Source of the DNA: Rhodophyticola sp. CCM32
GTDB lineage: Bacteria; Pseudomonadota; Alphaproteobacteria; Rhodobacterales; Rhodobacteraceae
DNA length: 64,000 bases
Assembly: GCF_004751985.1 (NCBI RefSeq)
Contig: NZ_CP038492.1
Span: 186,001 to 250,000, forward strand
Reading direction: 5' to 3'
Numbering within the stretch: the first letter of the stretch is position 1; each line of letters begins with the position of its first letter. The notes beneath the pieces were generated by a model that worked only from the letters and a program-made list of their open reading frames with translations, did no database searches and had not been told where the DNA came from. This document shows, in pieces, positions 24,502 through 33,754 of this stretch. The position numbers and the translations under genes are program-made.

Positions 24502-25911
24502 CTACTCGCCGGGAAGGCCGTCTGGATTGGTTTGCGCAACCGGGGTAATCCCGGCGGTGCGGATGGGGCCGTCTTTCAGGCCCAGATGCGGGGTTGCGGG
24601 TGGCTTGTTCATCATTCTGAGCAGATAGAATGTGCCCGCGCCGAAGATGAAGAAATAGACAATGATGAAGGCCAGCAGGGATGCCGCGACAGCCGGGGCG
24701 GCGACCGGCGCAAGGCTGTCGCTTGTGCGCAGCAGACCATAGACTGTGAATGGCTGGCGGCCGACCTCTGTCGTGATCCAGCCTGCGAGGACGGCAACAA
24801 ACCCCATTGGTCCCATCGCGATTGCGCTGCGGTGCAGCCAACGGTCCTCATAAAGCCGTCCGCGCAGGCGTCGCCACAGGCTCCAGGCGCCCAATCCCAG
24901 CATGGCGAAGCCAAGGCCGACCATGACGCGGAAACTCCAGAAGACGATGGCCACGGGGGGTTCTTCATCATCGGGGATCGTGTCCAGACCATCCAGCGGT
25001 GCATTCCAGCTGTGCTTGAGGATCAGGCTCGACAGGTTGGGTATTTCAATGGCGTAGTCGATCCGGCGTTCTGCGGCATTGGGAATGCCGAACAGGATCA
25101 GCGGCGCGCCGTGGGGATGGCTTTCATAATGCCCCTCCATCGCCATGACCTTGGCGGGCTGGTGTTCCAGCGTGTTCAGCCCATGCTGATCGCCCGCCAA
25201 AATCTGCAACGGCGCCACAACAACAAGCATCCACATCGCCATGGAGAACATGCGGCGGGCCGGTCCGTCCGTGCGGTTGCGCAGCAAATGCAGGCCCCCG
25301 ACACCCCCGACGACCAAAGCGGTTGTCAGATACGCCGCCAGAACCATGTGAACCAGGCGGTAGGGGAAAGAGGGGTTGAAGACGATCTGCCACCAGTCTT
25401 CCGGCACGAATTGCCCCAGCTCATTTATGCCATAACCCGCAGGTGTCTGCATCCAGCTGTTCACCGACAGAATCCATGTCGCCGACATCAGCGTCCCAAA
25501 GGCCACCATGGCCGTGGCGAACATATGCAGTTTCTCACCCACGCGTTCGCGCCCGAACAGCATGATGCCAAGAAAGCCTGCCTCCAGAAAGAATGCCGAC
25601 AGAACCTCATAAGCCATCAATGGCCCGAGGATCGGGCCTGTTCTGTCGGAAAAGACCGACCAGTTTGTGCCGAACTGATAGGACATCACAATGCCCGAGA
25701 CGACACCCATCCCGAAAGCCACGGCAAAGATTTTCTTCCAGTACGTGAAGAGGGTCAGGTAGGTCTCATCCCGGGTGCGCAGCCAAAGCCCGTTCAGCAC
25801 GGCAAGATAGCTGGCCAACCCGATCGAGAAAGCCGGAAAGATGATGTGAAACGACACGGTGAACGCAAATTGCATTCGGGCCAGTGTCTCTGCTGTGAAT
25901 GTGTCGAACAT
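24502..25911 (-). CDS. cydA: Cytochrome bd-type (CioA) quinol oxidase subunit I
   Basis: This 469-aa subunit oxidises quinol and reduces O2. It carries the heme-ligand histidine in TVSFHIIFPAFSIG (H22), the glutamates of MAYEVLSAFFLEAGFLGIMLFG near the oxygen-reducing site, and the conserved GRQPFTVYGLLRT and SFRVMVGLGFAM regions. The Q-loop is short, as in the CioA branch, which includes cyanide-insensitive enzymes. Such oxidases work at low O2 or under sulfide, cyanide or NO stress. The operon is cydA-cydB-DUF2474. Confidence 0.95.
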   Translation of the reverse strand: MFDTFTAETLARMQFAFTVSFHIIFPAFSIGLASYLAVLNGLWLRTRDETYLTLFTYWKKIFAVAFGMGVVSGIVMSYQFGTNWSVFSDRTGPILGPLMAYEVLSAFFLEAGFLGIMLFGRERVGEKLHMFATAMVAFGTLMSATWILSVNSWMQTPAGYGINELGQFVPEDWWQIVFNPSFPYRLVHMVLAAYLTTALVVGGVGGLHLLRNRTDGPARRMFSMAMWMLVVVAPLQILAGDQHGLNTLEHQPAKVMAMEGHYESHPHGAPLILFGIPNAAERRIDYAIEIPNLSSLILKHSWNAPLDGLDTIPDDEEPPVAIVFWSFRVMVGLGFAMLGLGAWSLWRRLRGRLYEDRWLHRSAIAMGPMGFVAVLAGWITTEVGRQPFTVYGLLRTSDSLAPVAAPAVAASLLAFIIVYFFIFGAGTFYLLRMMNKPPATPHLGLKDGPIRTAGITPVAQTNPDGLPGE

Positions 25912-26664
25912 GGGTGGCTGTCTCCAATTCGAACAGGCGGGTCAGAGCGTGACGGTACGCAGATACGGGTGGATTGTCTTATCCCCCCGCGGGAAGGCGT
26001 CTTGCGCCGCCGCATCGGTCACGGGTGAGGGCAGGATCAAGCCTTGCACCGGAACCCGATCATGAAACCAGATCAGACCAGTTGGTGTGACATTTGTGAT
26101 GTCAGAACCTGTTTCGTCGTGTCTCAGGGTCCTGACCCTAATGAAGGCGGATTTGAAAAGAAACAGACCGAATGCATCTTCTGGTGCGACACAAGGATAC
26201 AGGCATTAAATTCACCAGCGACACACATTATACGATGCGGTTATTGCCGCTTGCGGCCCCAAGGCCCCTCTGAAGACGCCCCGATCAGAGAAAGCAGCCC
26301 ACCGACAAAAACAATCGCATGGCGCGCGCATGCTTTCCTGGGGCTGTCGCGCTTGTGCTATCCGGCGCGGATTTTAATGGACCCGCTGCGCTTGACGGGT
26401 TTCCCCATGCCCCGCCGAATGGCCCTGTTTGAGCGGAAAAAAACAGACTGAAGGGCTATGAAACCAAGTCGCTTGCCACACGCGAAAACCGCTGCTTAAC
26501 TAAAAACAGATGAGCAATGACGCCTCAAAGTCAAAACGCGATCTGTCCCAAACTCTCTGATGACGGGCATTCTCGATGCCGATTGTAAATCTTCTGACGC
26601 CTTCACGTGCCATCCGATTATAGACGGCGCAATGGCGCATGCTGCCAAATAAAAGGATATAAAA
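25912..26664. other. Intergenic, ~750 bp, mostly featureless
   Basis: This region lies between divergent cydA and oppA and must contain both promoters. A stretch near 26088-26135 (GACATTTGTGATGT, then TGTCTCAGGG) resembles the right half of the 100-bp MITE but is not a full copy. A 135-codon frame at 26044-26451 lacks similarity and a ribosome site and is not called. Confidence 0.45.
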
Positions 26665-28287
26665 ATGATCAGACACAGCCTTTTCGCCACATCCGCTCTT
26701 TTCTCAATGGCCCTGTGCGGTGCCGCATGGGCCCAGGCCACGCATCCTGAAACCGGGGAACCGCTGGCCGAGGATCAAACCTTTCAATACCGCCTGCAGG
26801 ATCAATTCCCGTCCCTTGACCCGCAATTGATCGAAGAAACGGCGGGCGGCCATGTGGCACGGCAAATCTTCGAGGGGCTTTTGACCCAGAATGCCGATGG
26901 AACGCTGCGTCCCGGTGTGGCCGAGGAATGGACGTCAGAGGACAACCAGACATGGGTATTCACATTGCGAGACGATGCCCGCTGGTCGAATGGTGATCCG
27001 GTGACCGCGCATGATTTCGTTTATGCCTGGCAGCGTGCCGCGGACCCGGCCACCGCCTCCGAATACGCATGGTATGTTGAGTTGAGCCAGATCCGGAATG
27101 CCGCCGCCGTCATCGCCGGTGAAGTCGGCCCCGAAGAGCTTGACGTGCGCGCCATTGATGATCGAACGCTTGAGGTGACACTTGGCCAACCCCTGCCGTA
27201 TTTCCCGCAGATGACCGTCCATTACACCTTCATGCCGACCCATCAGCCGACCGTCGAGGCCCATGGCGCGAACTGGACCAATCCTGAAAACATCGTCTCC
27301 AACGGCGCTTATGTGCTGGACCAGATCGCCGTGAACGAGTTTTTTCACCTGGTCCCGAACCCGGAATACTGGGGGGCGGATGATGCCATTATCACCGAGA
27401 TCACCGGCTATGTGATCAATGATGCCAATCAGGCACTCAACCGGTTCCATGCGGGTGAGTTCGACATGATGGACGACCTGCCCGCCGGCAGCTATCCGCG
27501 GCTTGAGGAAGAGATGCCGGATACCGCCCATTCGGTGCCGCGTCTCTGTTCCTATTATTACGCGGTCAACCAGTCCGAGAATGGCCATGAGGCGTTGCAG
27601 GACCCGCGTGTGCGTCAAGCGCTCAGCTATGCGATCAATCGCAATGTGATCACCGATCAGATCCTGCAGGCGGGCCAGGCCCCGGCCTATAGTTTCACCC
27701 ATTGGGCGACAGCGGGCTTTGAACTGCCCGAGATCGAATATGCCACCTGGACCCAGGAAGAGCGTATGGCCCGCGCGCTGGAACTGATGGAGGAGGCGGG
27801 TTACGGACCCGACAACCCCATTGAGATAAACCTGATCTACAACACGTCGGAAAACCACCGGCAGATCGCTACCGTGATCAGCCAGATGTGGCGCCCCCTT
27901 GGTGTGACCACGGTGCTCAACAATTACGAATGGCAGTCCTATCTCGATATCCGGGGCAATCAGAACTTCGATGTGGCGCGCGGCGCATGGTGCGGGGATT
28001 ATAACGAGGCCTCGACCTTCCTTGATCTCATGACATCAAGCAACGCGAACAATGACGGCAAATATTTCAGTGAAGATGTCGATCGGCTGATGACCGAAAG
28101 TGTCAGTGAGGCTGATCCGCAGCCGACATATACCCAGGTCGAGCAGATCCTGGCGGAAGACATGGCGATCCTGCCGATCTATCACTACACGCAGAATTTC
28201 GTGCTGGATCCGACCATTCGGAACTGGCCGATGCAGAATGTGGAAAACAACTGGTATGTGCGCGACATCTATCGCGCCGCTGAGTGA
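26665..28287 (+). CDS. oppA: Oligopeptide ABC transporter, periplasmic binding protein
   Basis: A 540-aa solute-binding protein of the SBP_bac_5 family. The signal peptide is MIRHSLFATSALFSMALCGA, followed by AWAQA. The family motifs are FPSLDPQ, ARQIFEGLL, EEWTSEDNQTWVFTLRDDARWSNGDPVTAHDFVYAWQR in part, and DPRVRQALSYAINR. Closeness to E. coli OppA is suggested by ASEYAWYVE and the FMMDDLPAGSYPR-type region. ATG 26665 has AAAAGGA upstream. It is the first of five genes reading in one direction. Confidence 0.94.
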   Translation: MIRHSLFATSALFSMALCGAAWAQATHPETGEPLAEDQTFQYRLQDQFPSLDPQLIEETAGGHVARQIFEGLLTQNADGTLRPGVAEEWTSEDNQTWVFTLRDDARWSNGDPVTAHDFVYAWQRAADPATASEYAWYVELSQIRNAAAVIAGEVGPEELDVRAIDDRTLEVTLGQPLPYFPQMTVHYTFMPTHQPTVEAHGANWTNPENIVSNGAYVLDQIAVNEFFHLVPNPEYWGADDAIITEITGYVINDANQALNRFHAGEFDMMDDLPAGSYPRLEEEMPDTAHSVPRLCSYYYAVNQSENGHEALQDPRVRQALSYAINRNVITDQILQAGQAPAYSFTHWATAGFELPEIEYATWTQEERMARALELMEEAGYGPDNPIEINLIYNTSENHRQIATVISQMWRPLGVTTVLNNYEWQSYLDIRGNQNFDVARGAWCGDYNEASTFLDLMTSSNANNDGKYFSEDVDRLMTESVSEADPQPTYTQVEQILAEDMAILPIYHYTQNFVLDPTIRNWPMQNVENNWYVRDIYRAAE

Positions 28288-28339
28288 TTGGTGCCGCCGG
28301 GGCGGGTGACAAAGCCCGCCCCGGCGCTACATTCCATCA

Positions 28340-29263
28340 ATGATTGCCTTCATCATCAGGCGCCTTCTGGTCGCGGTTCCGGTTCTTCTGATCCTGATCG
28401 TGGGTACGTTTATATTGATGTACACCGCCCCCGGCAGCCCGTTTGCGACCGAGCGGGGAATCCCCCCCGCCGTCCTTGCAAATCTGGAAGCGCAATACGG
28501 GCTGGACCAGCCATTTCACGTGCAGATCTGGCGCTACATTGTCGGGATCGTGACCGAGTTCGATTTCGGGCCGTCCTTCATCTATCGCGATCAGGATGTG
28601 AATGACCTGATCGGCCAGGGGTTTCCGGTGACGCTCACCTACGGGTTCTGGAGTTTTCTGGCCGCTGTTCTGGTGGGCGGCACGCTTGGCATTCTTGCAG
28701 CCGTGCGCCACAACACCTGGCTTGATTATCTGGCCGTCGGTATGTCCATCGGTGCGCAGGTGCTGCCGAATTTCGTGTTGGCGCCGATCCTTGTTCTGGT
28801 CTTCACCCTCTGGCTTGGCTGGTTGCCCGGCGGTGGCTGGCAAGGTGGCCAGTGGCAATTCGTGATCCTGCCGGTGATCGCGCTGTCGACCAGTTTCATG
28901 GCCTCGATTGCGCGGATTTCGCGGGCTTCGATGCTGGAGGTTCTGACCTCGAATTTCATCCGCACCGCGCGGGCCAAGGGCCTGCCGATGCGGCGGGTGA
29001 TTTTTCGCCATGCGCTGAAACCCGCGCTCTTGCCCGTGATCTCCTATCTTGGGCCCGCTTTTGTGGGCATGATCACCGGATCGGTGGTGATTGACATCTA
29101 TTTCTCCACCGGCGGCATCGGGCAGTTCTTTGTCGCCTCGGCGCTGAACCGCGATTACGGCGTGATGATGGGCATCACCGTTCTGCTTGGCGCGCTTACC
29201 ATCTTCTTCAACCTGCTGGTCGATATCCTCTACGCCTGGATCGACCCGAAAATCCGGTATTGA
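28340..29263 (+). CDS. oppB: Oligopeptide ABC transporter permease
   Basis: A 307-aa inner-membrane permease with six helices. It starts MIAFIIRRLLVAVPVLLILI and has the permease EAA-type loop SSNFIRTARAKGLP-like region (residues ~208-225: SNFIRTARAKGLPMRRVIFRH). It lies 52 bp after oppA, and its stop overlaps the start region of the next permease. Confidence 0.95.
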   Translation: MIAFIIRRLLVAVPVLLILIVGTFILMYTAPGSPFATERGIPPAVLANLEAQYGLDQPFHVQIWRYIVGIVTEFDFGPSFIYRDQDVNDLIGQGFPVTLTYGFWSFLAAVLVGGTLGILAAVRHNTWLDYLAVGMSIGAQVLPNFVLAPILVLVFTLWLGWLPGGGWQGGQWQFVILPVIALSTSFMASIARISRASMLEVLTSNFIRTARAKGLPMRRVIFRHALKPALLPVISYLGPAFVGMITGSVVIDIYFSTGGIGQFFVASALNRDYGVMMGITVLLGALTIFFNLLVDILYAWIDPKIRY

Positions 29264-29265
29264 AC

Positions 29266-30183
29266 ATGTTCGCCACAAAAACCATTGCGGATGATCTGGC
29301 GGGGGCCGCGCCCGTCAAGGGGCGATCGCTTTGGGCTGATGCCCGCACGCGGTTTTTTCGCAACCGGGCGGCTGTGGCGGGGTTGATCGTTCTGGTTCTG
29401 GTGACCGGTTTCGCCCTGGTCGGACCGTTCATCGCGCCGTGGAATTACGAGGATATCGACTGGAACGTATTGGGCAATGTGGCTCAAGCCGGGCGTCCCT
29501 CGCTTGAGACCGGCCATTGGTTCGGCACCGATGCGCTGGGCCGTGACCTTTTTGCGCGCACTGTGCAGGGCACCCAGGTGTCGCTGATGGTGGGGATTAT
29601 CGGTGCCCTGATCTCGGTCGTCGTCGGGACGCTTTATGGCGCTGTTGCGGGCTATTTCGGCGGGCGGCTTGATAATATCATGATGCGCGTCGTCGATGTG
29701 CTGATGTCGATCCCTTACATGTTCGTGCTGATCCTTCTGCTGGTGGTCTTTGGCCGGTCCATGCTGATGCTGTTCATCGGGATCGGGCTGGTCAGCTGGC
29801 TTGACATGGCGCGGATCGCGCGGGGGCAAACGCTGAGCCTGCGGGGCAAGGAATTCATCGAGGCCGCCGTGGCCACAGGTGTGGCACCCTTCACAATCAT
29901 CCTGCGCCATATCATCCCGAACCTTCTGGGCGTGGTGATCGTTTATGCCACGCTGCTGGTCCCCTCGATGATCATCTACGAGTCCTTCATCAGCTTCCTT
30001 GGCCTGGGGGTGCAGGAACCGCTGACCAGTTGGGGCGCGTTGATCAATGATGGCGCGGATGAGATGAACAACGGCACGCTCTGGATGCTGCTGGTGCCGC
30101 TTTTCTTCTTTGTCATCACGCTTTTCGGCTTCTTTTTTGTGGGCGACGGGCTGCGCGATGCCCTTGATCCGAAGGATCGATAA
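29266..30183 (+). CDS. oppC: Oligopeptide ABC transporter permease
   Basis: A 305-aa permease with an N-terminal membrane anchor (FFRNRAAVAGLIVLVLVTGFA), the HWFGTDALGRDLFAR motif shared by OppC/DppC proteins, and the ABC-coupling loop GKEFIEAAVATGVAPFTIILRH. ATG 29266 lies 2 bp after the oppB stop; an in-frame TTG at 29260 is an alternative start that overlaps oppB. Confidence 0.95.
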   Translation: MFATKTIADDLAGAAPVKGRSLWADARTRFFRNRAAVAGLIVLVLVTGFALVGPFIAPWNYEDIDWNVLGNVAQAGRPSLETGHWFGTDALGRDLFARTVQGTQVSLMVGIIGALISVVVGTLYGAVAGYFGGRLDNIMMRVVDVLMSIPYMFVLILLLVVFGRSMLMLFIGIGLVSWLDMARIARGQTLSLRGKEFIEAAVATGVAPFTIILRHIIPNLLGVVIVYATLLVPSMIIYESFISFLGLGVQEPLTSWGALINDGADEMNNGTLWMLLVPLFFFVITLFGFFFVGDGLRDALDPKDR

Positions 30184-30209
30184 TGAACAATTTTTCCAAG
30201 GATCGCTAG

Positions 30210-31178
30210 ATGGCTCTGCTGGACGTGACCGATCTCAGCGTCAGTTTCGACACACCCGATGGTAAGGTCCATGCGGTCAACGGCATGAGCCTGTCGCTTG
30301 ATCCCGGCGACAGCCTTGCCATTGTGGGCGAAAGCGGCTCTGGCAAGACACAGCTTGCCTTCGGAATTCTGGGGCTTTTGGCCAGGAACGGAAATGCCGA
30401 GGGCTCCGTGCGGTTTGACGGTCAGGAAATCCTCAACCTGCCCGAGGCCAGGCTGAACCAGATCCGCGCCAATGAGATCGCGATGGTCTTTCAGGATCCG
30501 ATGACCTCACTGAACCCCTATATGCGCGTCGGTGCCCAGATGGCCGAGGTGCTGATGCTGCATAAGGGCACATCGAAACGCGCCGCCCTTGAGGAAAGCG
30601 CCAGAATGCTTGACGCGGTGCGCATTCCCGACGCGCGGTCCCGGCTGGCCATGTATCCGCATGAGTTTTCCGGCGGTATGCGGCAGCGGATCATGGTCGC
30701 CATGGCGCTGCTCTGCCGCCCGAAACTGCTGATCGCCGATGAACCGACCACGGCGCTGGATGTGACCGTGCAGAACCAGATCATGGAACTGATGGCCGAT
30801 ATCCAGCGCGATTTCGGCACCGCGCTGATCCTGATCACCCATGACCTTGCGATTGTCGCGGGGTCCTGTGCCGAAACACTGGTGATGTATGGCGGACAGG
30901 TGATGGAGACCGGCGCAACCGATGATCTGTTCGAGGCACCGTCACACCCCTACACGCTTGGCCTGCTGAAAGCGGTGCCGCGTCTCGACGTGCCGCAGGA
31001 CGTGCTTCAGACGATTCCGGGCGATCCCCCTGATCTGACGGCCCTGCCAGCCGGCTGCCCGTTCAGCCCGCGCTGTCTTTCCAGTCACGAGCCCTGCATG
31101 AACAGCATGCCCGCGCTTGAAGGCTTCGGGAATGGCCGTTTGCGGGCCTGTCATGCCCCGCGGGAGGGTATGGTATGA
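30210..31178 (+). CDS. oppD: Oligopeptide ABC transporter ATPase
   Basis: A 322-aa ATP-binding subunit. It has Walker A GESGSGKTQ (~38-46), Q-loop MVFQDPMTSLNPYM, ABC signature FSGGMRQRIMVAMAL and Walker B LLIADEPTTALD. The C-terminal oligopeptide-transporter domain has the cysteine cluster CPFSPRCLSSHEPC, where OppD/DppD proteins bind an Fe-S cluster. It overlaps oppF by ATGA. Confidence 0.96.
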   Translation: MALLDVTDLSVSFDTPDGKVHAVNGMSLSLDPGDSLAIVGESGSGKTQLAFGILGLLARNGNAEGSVRFDGQEILNLPEARLNQIRANEIAMVFQDPMTSLNPYMRVGAQMAEVLMLHKGTSKRAALEESARMLDAVRIPDARSRLAMYPHEFSGGMRQRIMVAMALLCRPKLLIADEPTTALDVTVQNQIMELMADIQRDFGTALILITHDLAIVAGSCAETLVMYGGQVMETGATDDLFEAPSHPYTLGLLKAVPRLDVPQDVLQTIPGDPPDLTALPAGCPFSPRCLSSHEPCMNSMPALEGFGNGRLRACHAPREGMV

Positions 31179-32182
31179 CCGCACCGCTTCTGGAAACCCG
31201 TGATGTCAGCGTCTCCTTCGATGTGCCCCGCCCTGGCGCCTGGCCCTGGGCCGCGCCCGACAGATTGCAGGCCGTCAAGGATGCCTCGATCAGACTTGAG
31301 CCCGGGAAAACTCTGGGGCTGGTGGGCGAAAGCGGCTCTGGCAAGTCCACGCTGGCCCGCGCCGTGATCGGCACCGTCCCGGTCAGTGCCGGTCAGGTGC
31401 TCTGGCGCGGGGATGATGTTGCGGCGATGGGGCCGACCGGCAGACAATCCCATGGGCGCCATGTGCAGATGGTGTTTCAGGACCCGCTGGCCGCGCTGAA
31501 CCCGCGGATGAATGTGGGGCAGATCGTGGCAGAACCGCTGATCACCCATTTCCCCGATCTTTCAAAAGATCAGGTGCGCGGCAAGGTGGGGGTAATGATG
31601 GAACGGGTGGGGCTTTTGCCCGCGCTGGTCAATCGCTATCCGCATGAGTTTTCGGGCGGTCAATGCCAGCGGATCGGTATCGCCCGCGCGCTGATCACCG
31701 AGCCCGAACTGGTGATCTGCGATGAACCGGTCAGCGCGCTTGATGTATCGGTTCAGGCGCAGGTGGTGAACCTGTTGCAGGATTTGCAGCGTGACATGGG
31801 TCTGTCGCTGCTTTTCATTGCCCATGATCTCAGCGTGGTGCGCCATATCTCGCACCGGATCGCAGTGATGTATCTGGGCCGGATCGTCGAGGCCGCCCCC
31901 GCGCCGGAACTGATCGCGAACCCGCGCCACCCGTATACCAGGGCGCTGATCGCCTCGGTCCCGGTCCCTTCACCCAAGGCGGAACGTGCCCGCCACCGCC
32001 CTGTTCTGGAAGGGGAGCTTCCCTCACCCCTGGCACCGCCTTCCGGCTGCGTCTTCCGCACCCGCTGCCCCATTTCGCAACCCGCCTGCGCAGAGGCAGT
32101 GCCCCCGGTCACGGATATCGGCAATGACCATATCGTCGCATGCCCATACCATTCCGAGAACACGGATGCAGCGGTAGTGTAA
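31175..32182 (+). CDS. oppF: Oligopeptide ABC transporter ATPase
   Basis: A 335-aa partner ATPase with Walker A GESGSGKST, Q-loop MVFQDPLAALNPRM, signature FSGGQCQRIGIARAL, Walker B LVICDEPVSALDVS and the C-terminal cysteine cluster CVFRTRCPISQPAC. It starts within the oppD stop (ATGA), so OppD and OppF are made together. Confidence 0.96.
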   Translation: MTAPLLETRDVSVSFDVPRPGAWPWAAPDRLQAVKDASIRLEPGKTLGLVGESGSGKSTLARAVIGTVPVSAGQVLWRGDDVAAMGPTGRQSHGRHVQMVFQDPLAALNPRMNVGQIVAEPLITHFPDLSKDQVRGKVGVMMERVGLLPALVNRYPHEFSGGQCQRIGIARALITEPELVICDEPVSALDVSVQAQVVNLLQDLQRDMGLSLLFIAHDLSVVRHISHRIAVMYLGRIVEAAPAPELIANPRHPYTRALIASVPVPSPKAERARHRPVLEGELPSPLAPPSGCVFRTRCPISQPACAEAVPPVTDIGNDHIVACPYHSENTDAAVV

Positions 32183-32206
32183 AGGCTTGCCGAGACGTGA
32201 GGCTAT

Positions 32207-32222
32207 AGCGTTTCGAAACGCT
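32207..32222. terminator. Palindrome between convergent oppF and apt
   Basis: AGCGTTTCGAAACGCT is a perfect 16-bp palindrome (stem of six, loop TCGA) between the two convergent genes, abutting the apt stop. It is a likely bidirectional terminator stem, though the T-run is weak. Confidence 0.45.
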
Positions 32223-32762
32223 TTAATCGCCCGCATAGCTGCACAGCGCGTGGACGGACATGCCCATTGCTTCCAGTTTCGCGCGCCCGCCCAGATCGGG
32301 CAGGTCCACCACGAATGCAGTGCCCACAACCTCGGCGCCGAGGCGTTCGATCAGTTTGATCCCGGCCTCGGCAGTGCCGCCCGTGGCCAGAAGATCATCG
32401 ACCACCAGCACGGTTTCGCCGGGGCTGAAGGCGTCGTCATGGATCTCTACCGTGGCCTGGCCGTATTCCAGCTCATAATCCTGCGAGATGGTTTTGGCGG
32501 GCAGTTTACCTGCCTTGCGGATCGGCACGAACCCTTTGGAAAGCTGATGCGCGATGGCCCCGCCCAGAATGAAGCCCCGCGCCTCCAGCCCGGTGACCTT
32601 GTCGATATGCTGCCCGACAAACGGGGCCAGCAATTGATCAACCGCTAAGCGGAACCCGCGCGGGTCCTGGAAAAGCGTTGTCACATCCCGGAACATGATG
32701 CCGTCATGGGGGAAATCGGGGATTGTGCGGATGTAATCCTGCACCTGTTTCTGATCGAGCAT
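32223..32762 (-). CDS. apt: Adenine phosphoribosyltransferase
   Basis: A 179-aa enzyme that makes AMP from adenine and PRPP. The PRPP-binding motif is [14 protein letters not shown] (~122-135). [17 protein letters not shown] and [10 protein letters not shown] are Apt signatures. It works with mtnP, encoded 1 kb upstream on the same strand, to salvage the adenine released from methylthioadenosine. Confidence 0.97.
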   Translation of the reverse strand: MLDQKQVQDYIRTIPDFPHDGIMFRDVTTLFQDPRGFRLAVDQLLAPFVGQHIDKVTGLEARGFILGGAIAHQLSKGFVPIRKAGKLPAKTISQDYELEYGQATVEIHDDAFSPGETVLVVDDLLATGGTAEAGIKLIERLGAEVVGTAFVVDLPDLGGRAKLEAMGMSVHALCSYAGD

Positions 32763-32869
32763 TCCGGGGGTGGTCCTTTGGGTTTCTGGCCGCCATTGCG
32801 GCGGGGCTGGAGCAGATGCCGTTGGCAGTCTAGCGGTTCGGGCGTGTGGATACAGCCCTTATACCTGCG

Positions 32870-33531
32870 TCATGGGGACGGGTAATGACGTCTGAGCGCA
32901 GTCAGGTCCTGGCCGTTCAGACGGGTGACGGAATTGCTTTCTTCGGAGAAGATCGAGCGGCGATAGGCGGGCGAGGCGATATCCGTATGCAGGCCAAGGG
33001 ACTGCACCAGTTCTTCAAGGATCACACTGGCAATTTCGCGTCGGCGGATATCGCGGCTGATCGCGATGGCGGCGGCGGTGATGTCGACCCCGCGGGAGCG
33101 GAGCGAGACCCGGCCAATGGAGATATCCGACCCGTCCAGTTCCGTATTGCCGGTTCCGGCAATCATGTCCCCCGGGAGACATCAAGCAGGTAGATCGGAA
33201 TGTCATAATGGCCCTCATAGACCCGTTCCAGAAACAGCCTTGCGCCGGATGTGTTGATCTCTTCAATCGCGCCATCAAGGGCTCTGTCCACCAGGTCGAG
33301 CTTGTAGCCGGGGAAGCTTATGCCAACCTGTGCAATGCCCACGCGCAGGCGCAATTGCCGCTCGGCGGGCCAGCGGATCTGCGGTTTGGTGCAATCGCCA
33401 TCAGGGGCCGCGCCGCAGGAGACGAGGTTATAGAAAGCCTCATCACTGATCAGGCCTGGCACGGCCACGAATTCCTGGGCCGCGGCGGGCAGGGGCAGAA
33501 GGGCGGCAAGAAAGGTGCGGCGGGTCAGCAT
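32870..33531 (-). pseudogene. DUF2927-type secreted protein, frameshifted
   Basis: The first frame (33531-33163) has a twin-arginine-like signal peptide (MLTRRTFLAALLPLPAAAQ) and ends at LLDVSRGT. The second frame (33166-32870) starts MIAGTGNTELDG and carries the DUF2927 core (VILEELVQSLGLHTDI, SIFSEESNSVTRLNGQDL). One extra G in the run of five G's (coding strand, plus-strand C's at 33167-33171) would join them as SRGDMIAGTG. The second start ATG overlaps the first stop (ATGA), so coupled translation of two pieces is conceivable. A sequencing error is equally possible. Gene product unknown. Confidence 0.7.
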
Positions 33532-33562
33532 TAAGGTGTGATGGGCAAAAACAGGTCATGTT

Positions 33563-33754
33563 TCAAGCGGTTGGCGCGGCGCCCGGTGGCAAGTGTTGCA
33601 GCCGGGGCGCGCCTTGTCGGCGCCCCTCCAGCAGGCTGGTCAGGCTGGAATAGATATCCGCCCCCGGTGTCACCTGCGCAGCAATCCGGACATTCACCAG
33701 AACCATCCCGGCGAAAGCCGCAAACCGGGCAAGATCAATCCCGTCCAGTCTCAT
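33563..33754 (-). pseudogene. Truncated DUF418/HGSNAT-like membrane protein
   Basis: MRLDGIDLARFAAFAGMVLV is the N-terminal helix of DUF418/DUF1624-type membrane proteins (GxDxARxxAxxGMVLVN). The similarity ends after SSLTSLLEGRR and is replaced by a Pro/Gly-rich tail to the stop. The start overlaps the mtnP stop (ATGA), so the intact ancestor was probably the next gene of the operon. Only 63 codons remain. Confidence 0.6.

Noticed and set aside
24445..26028. 527-codon open frame opposite cydA/cydB
   Set aside because: It is the antisense frame of a GC-rich operon with clear homology on the other strand; no motifs or ribosome site.
26044..26451. 135-codon ORF between cydA and oppA
   Set aside because: No ribosome site, odd composition and no family; probably chance.
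32870..33531. Programmed frameshift in the DUF2927 gene
   Set aside because: A G5 run alone is a weak slippage site and nothing suggests a family-wide split; error or decay is simpler.
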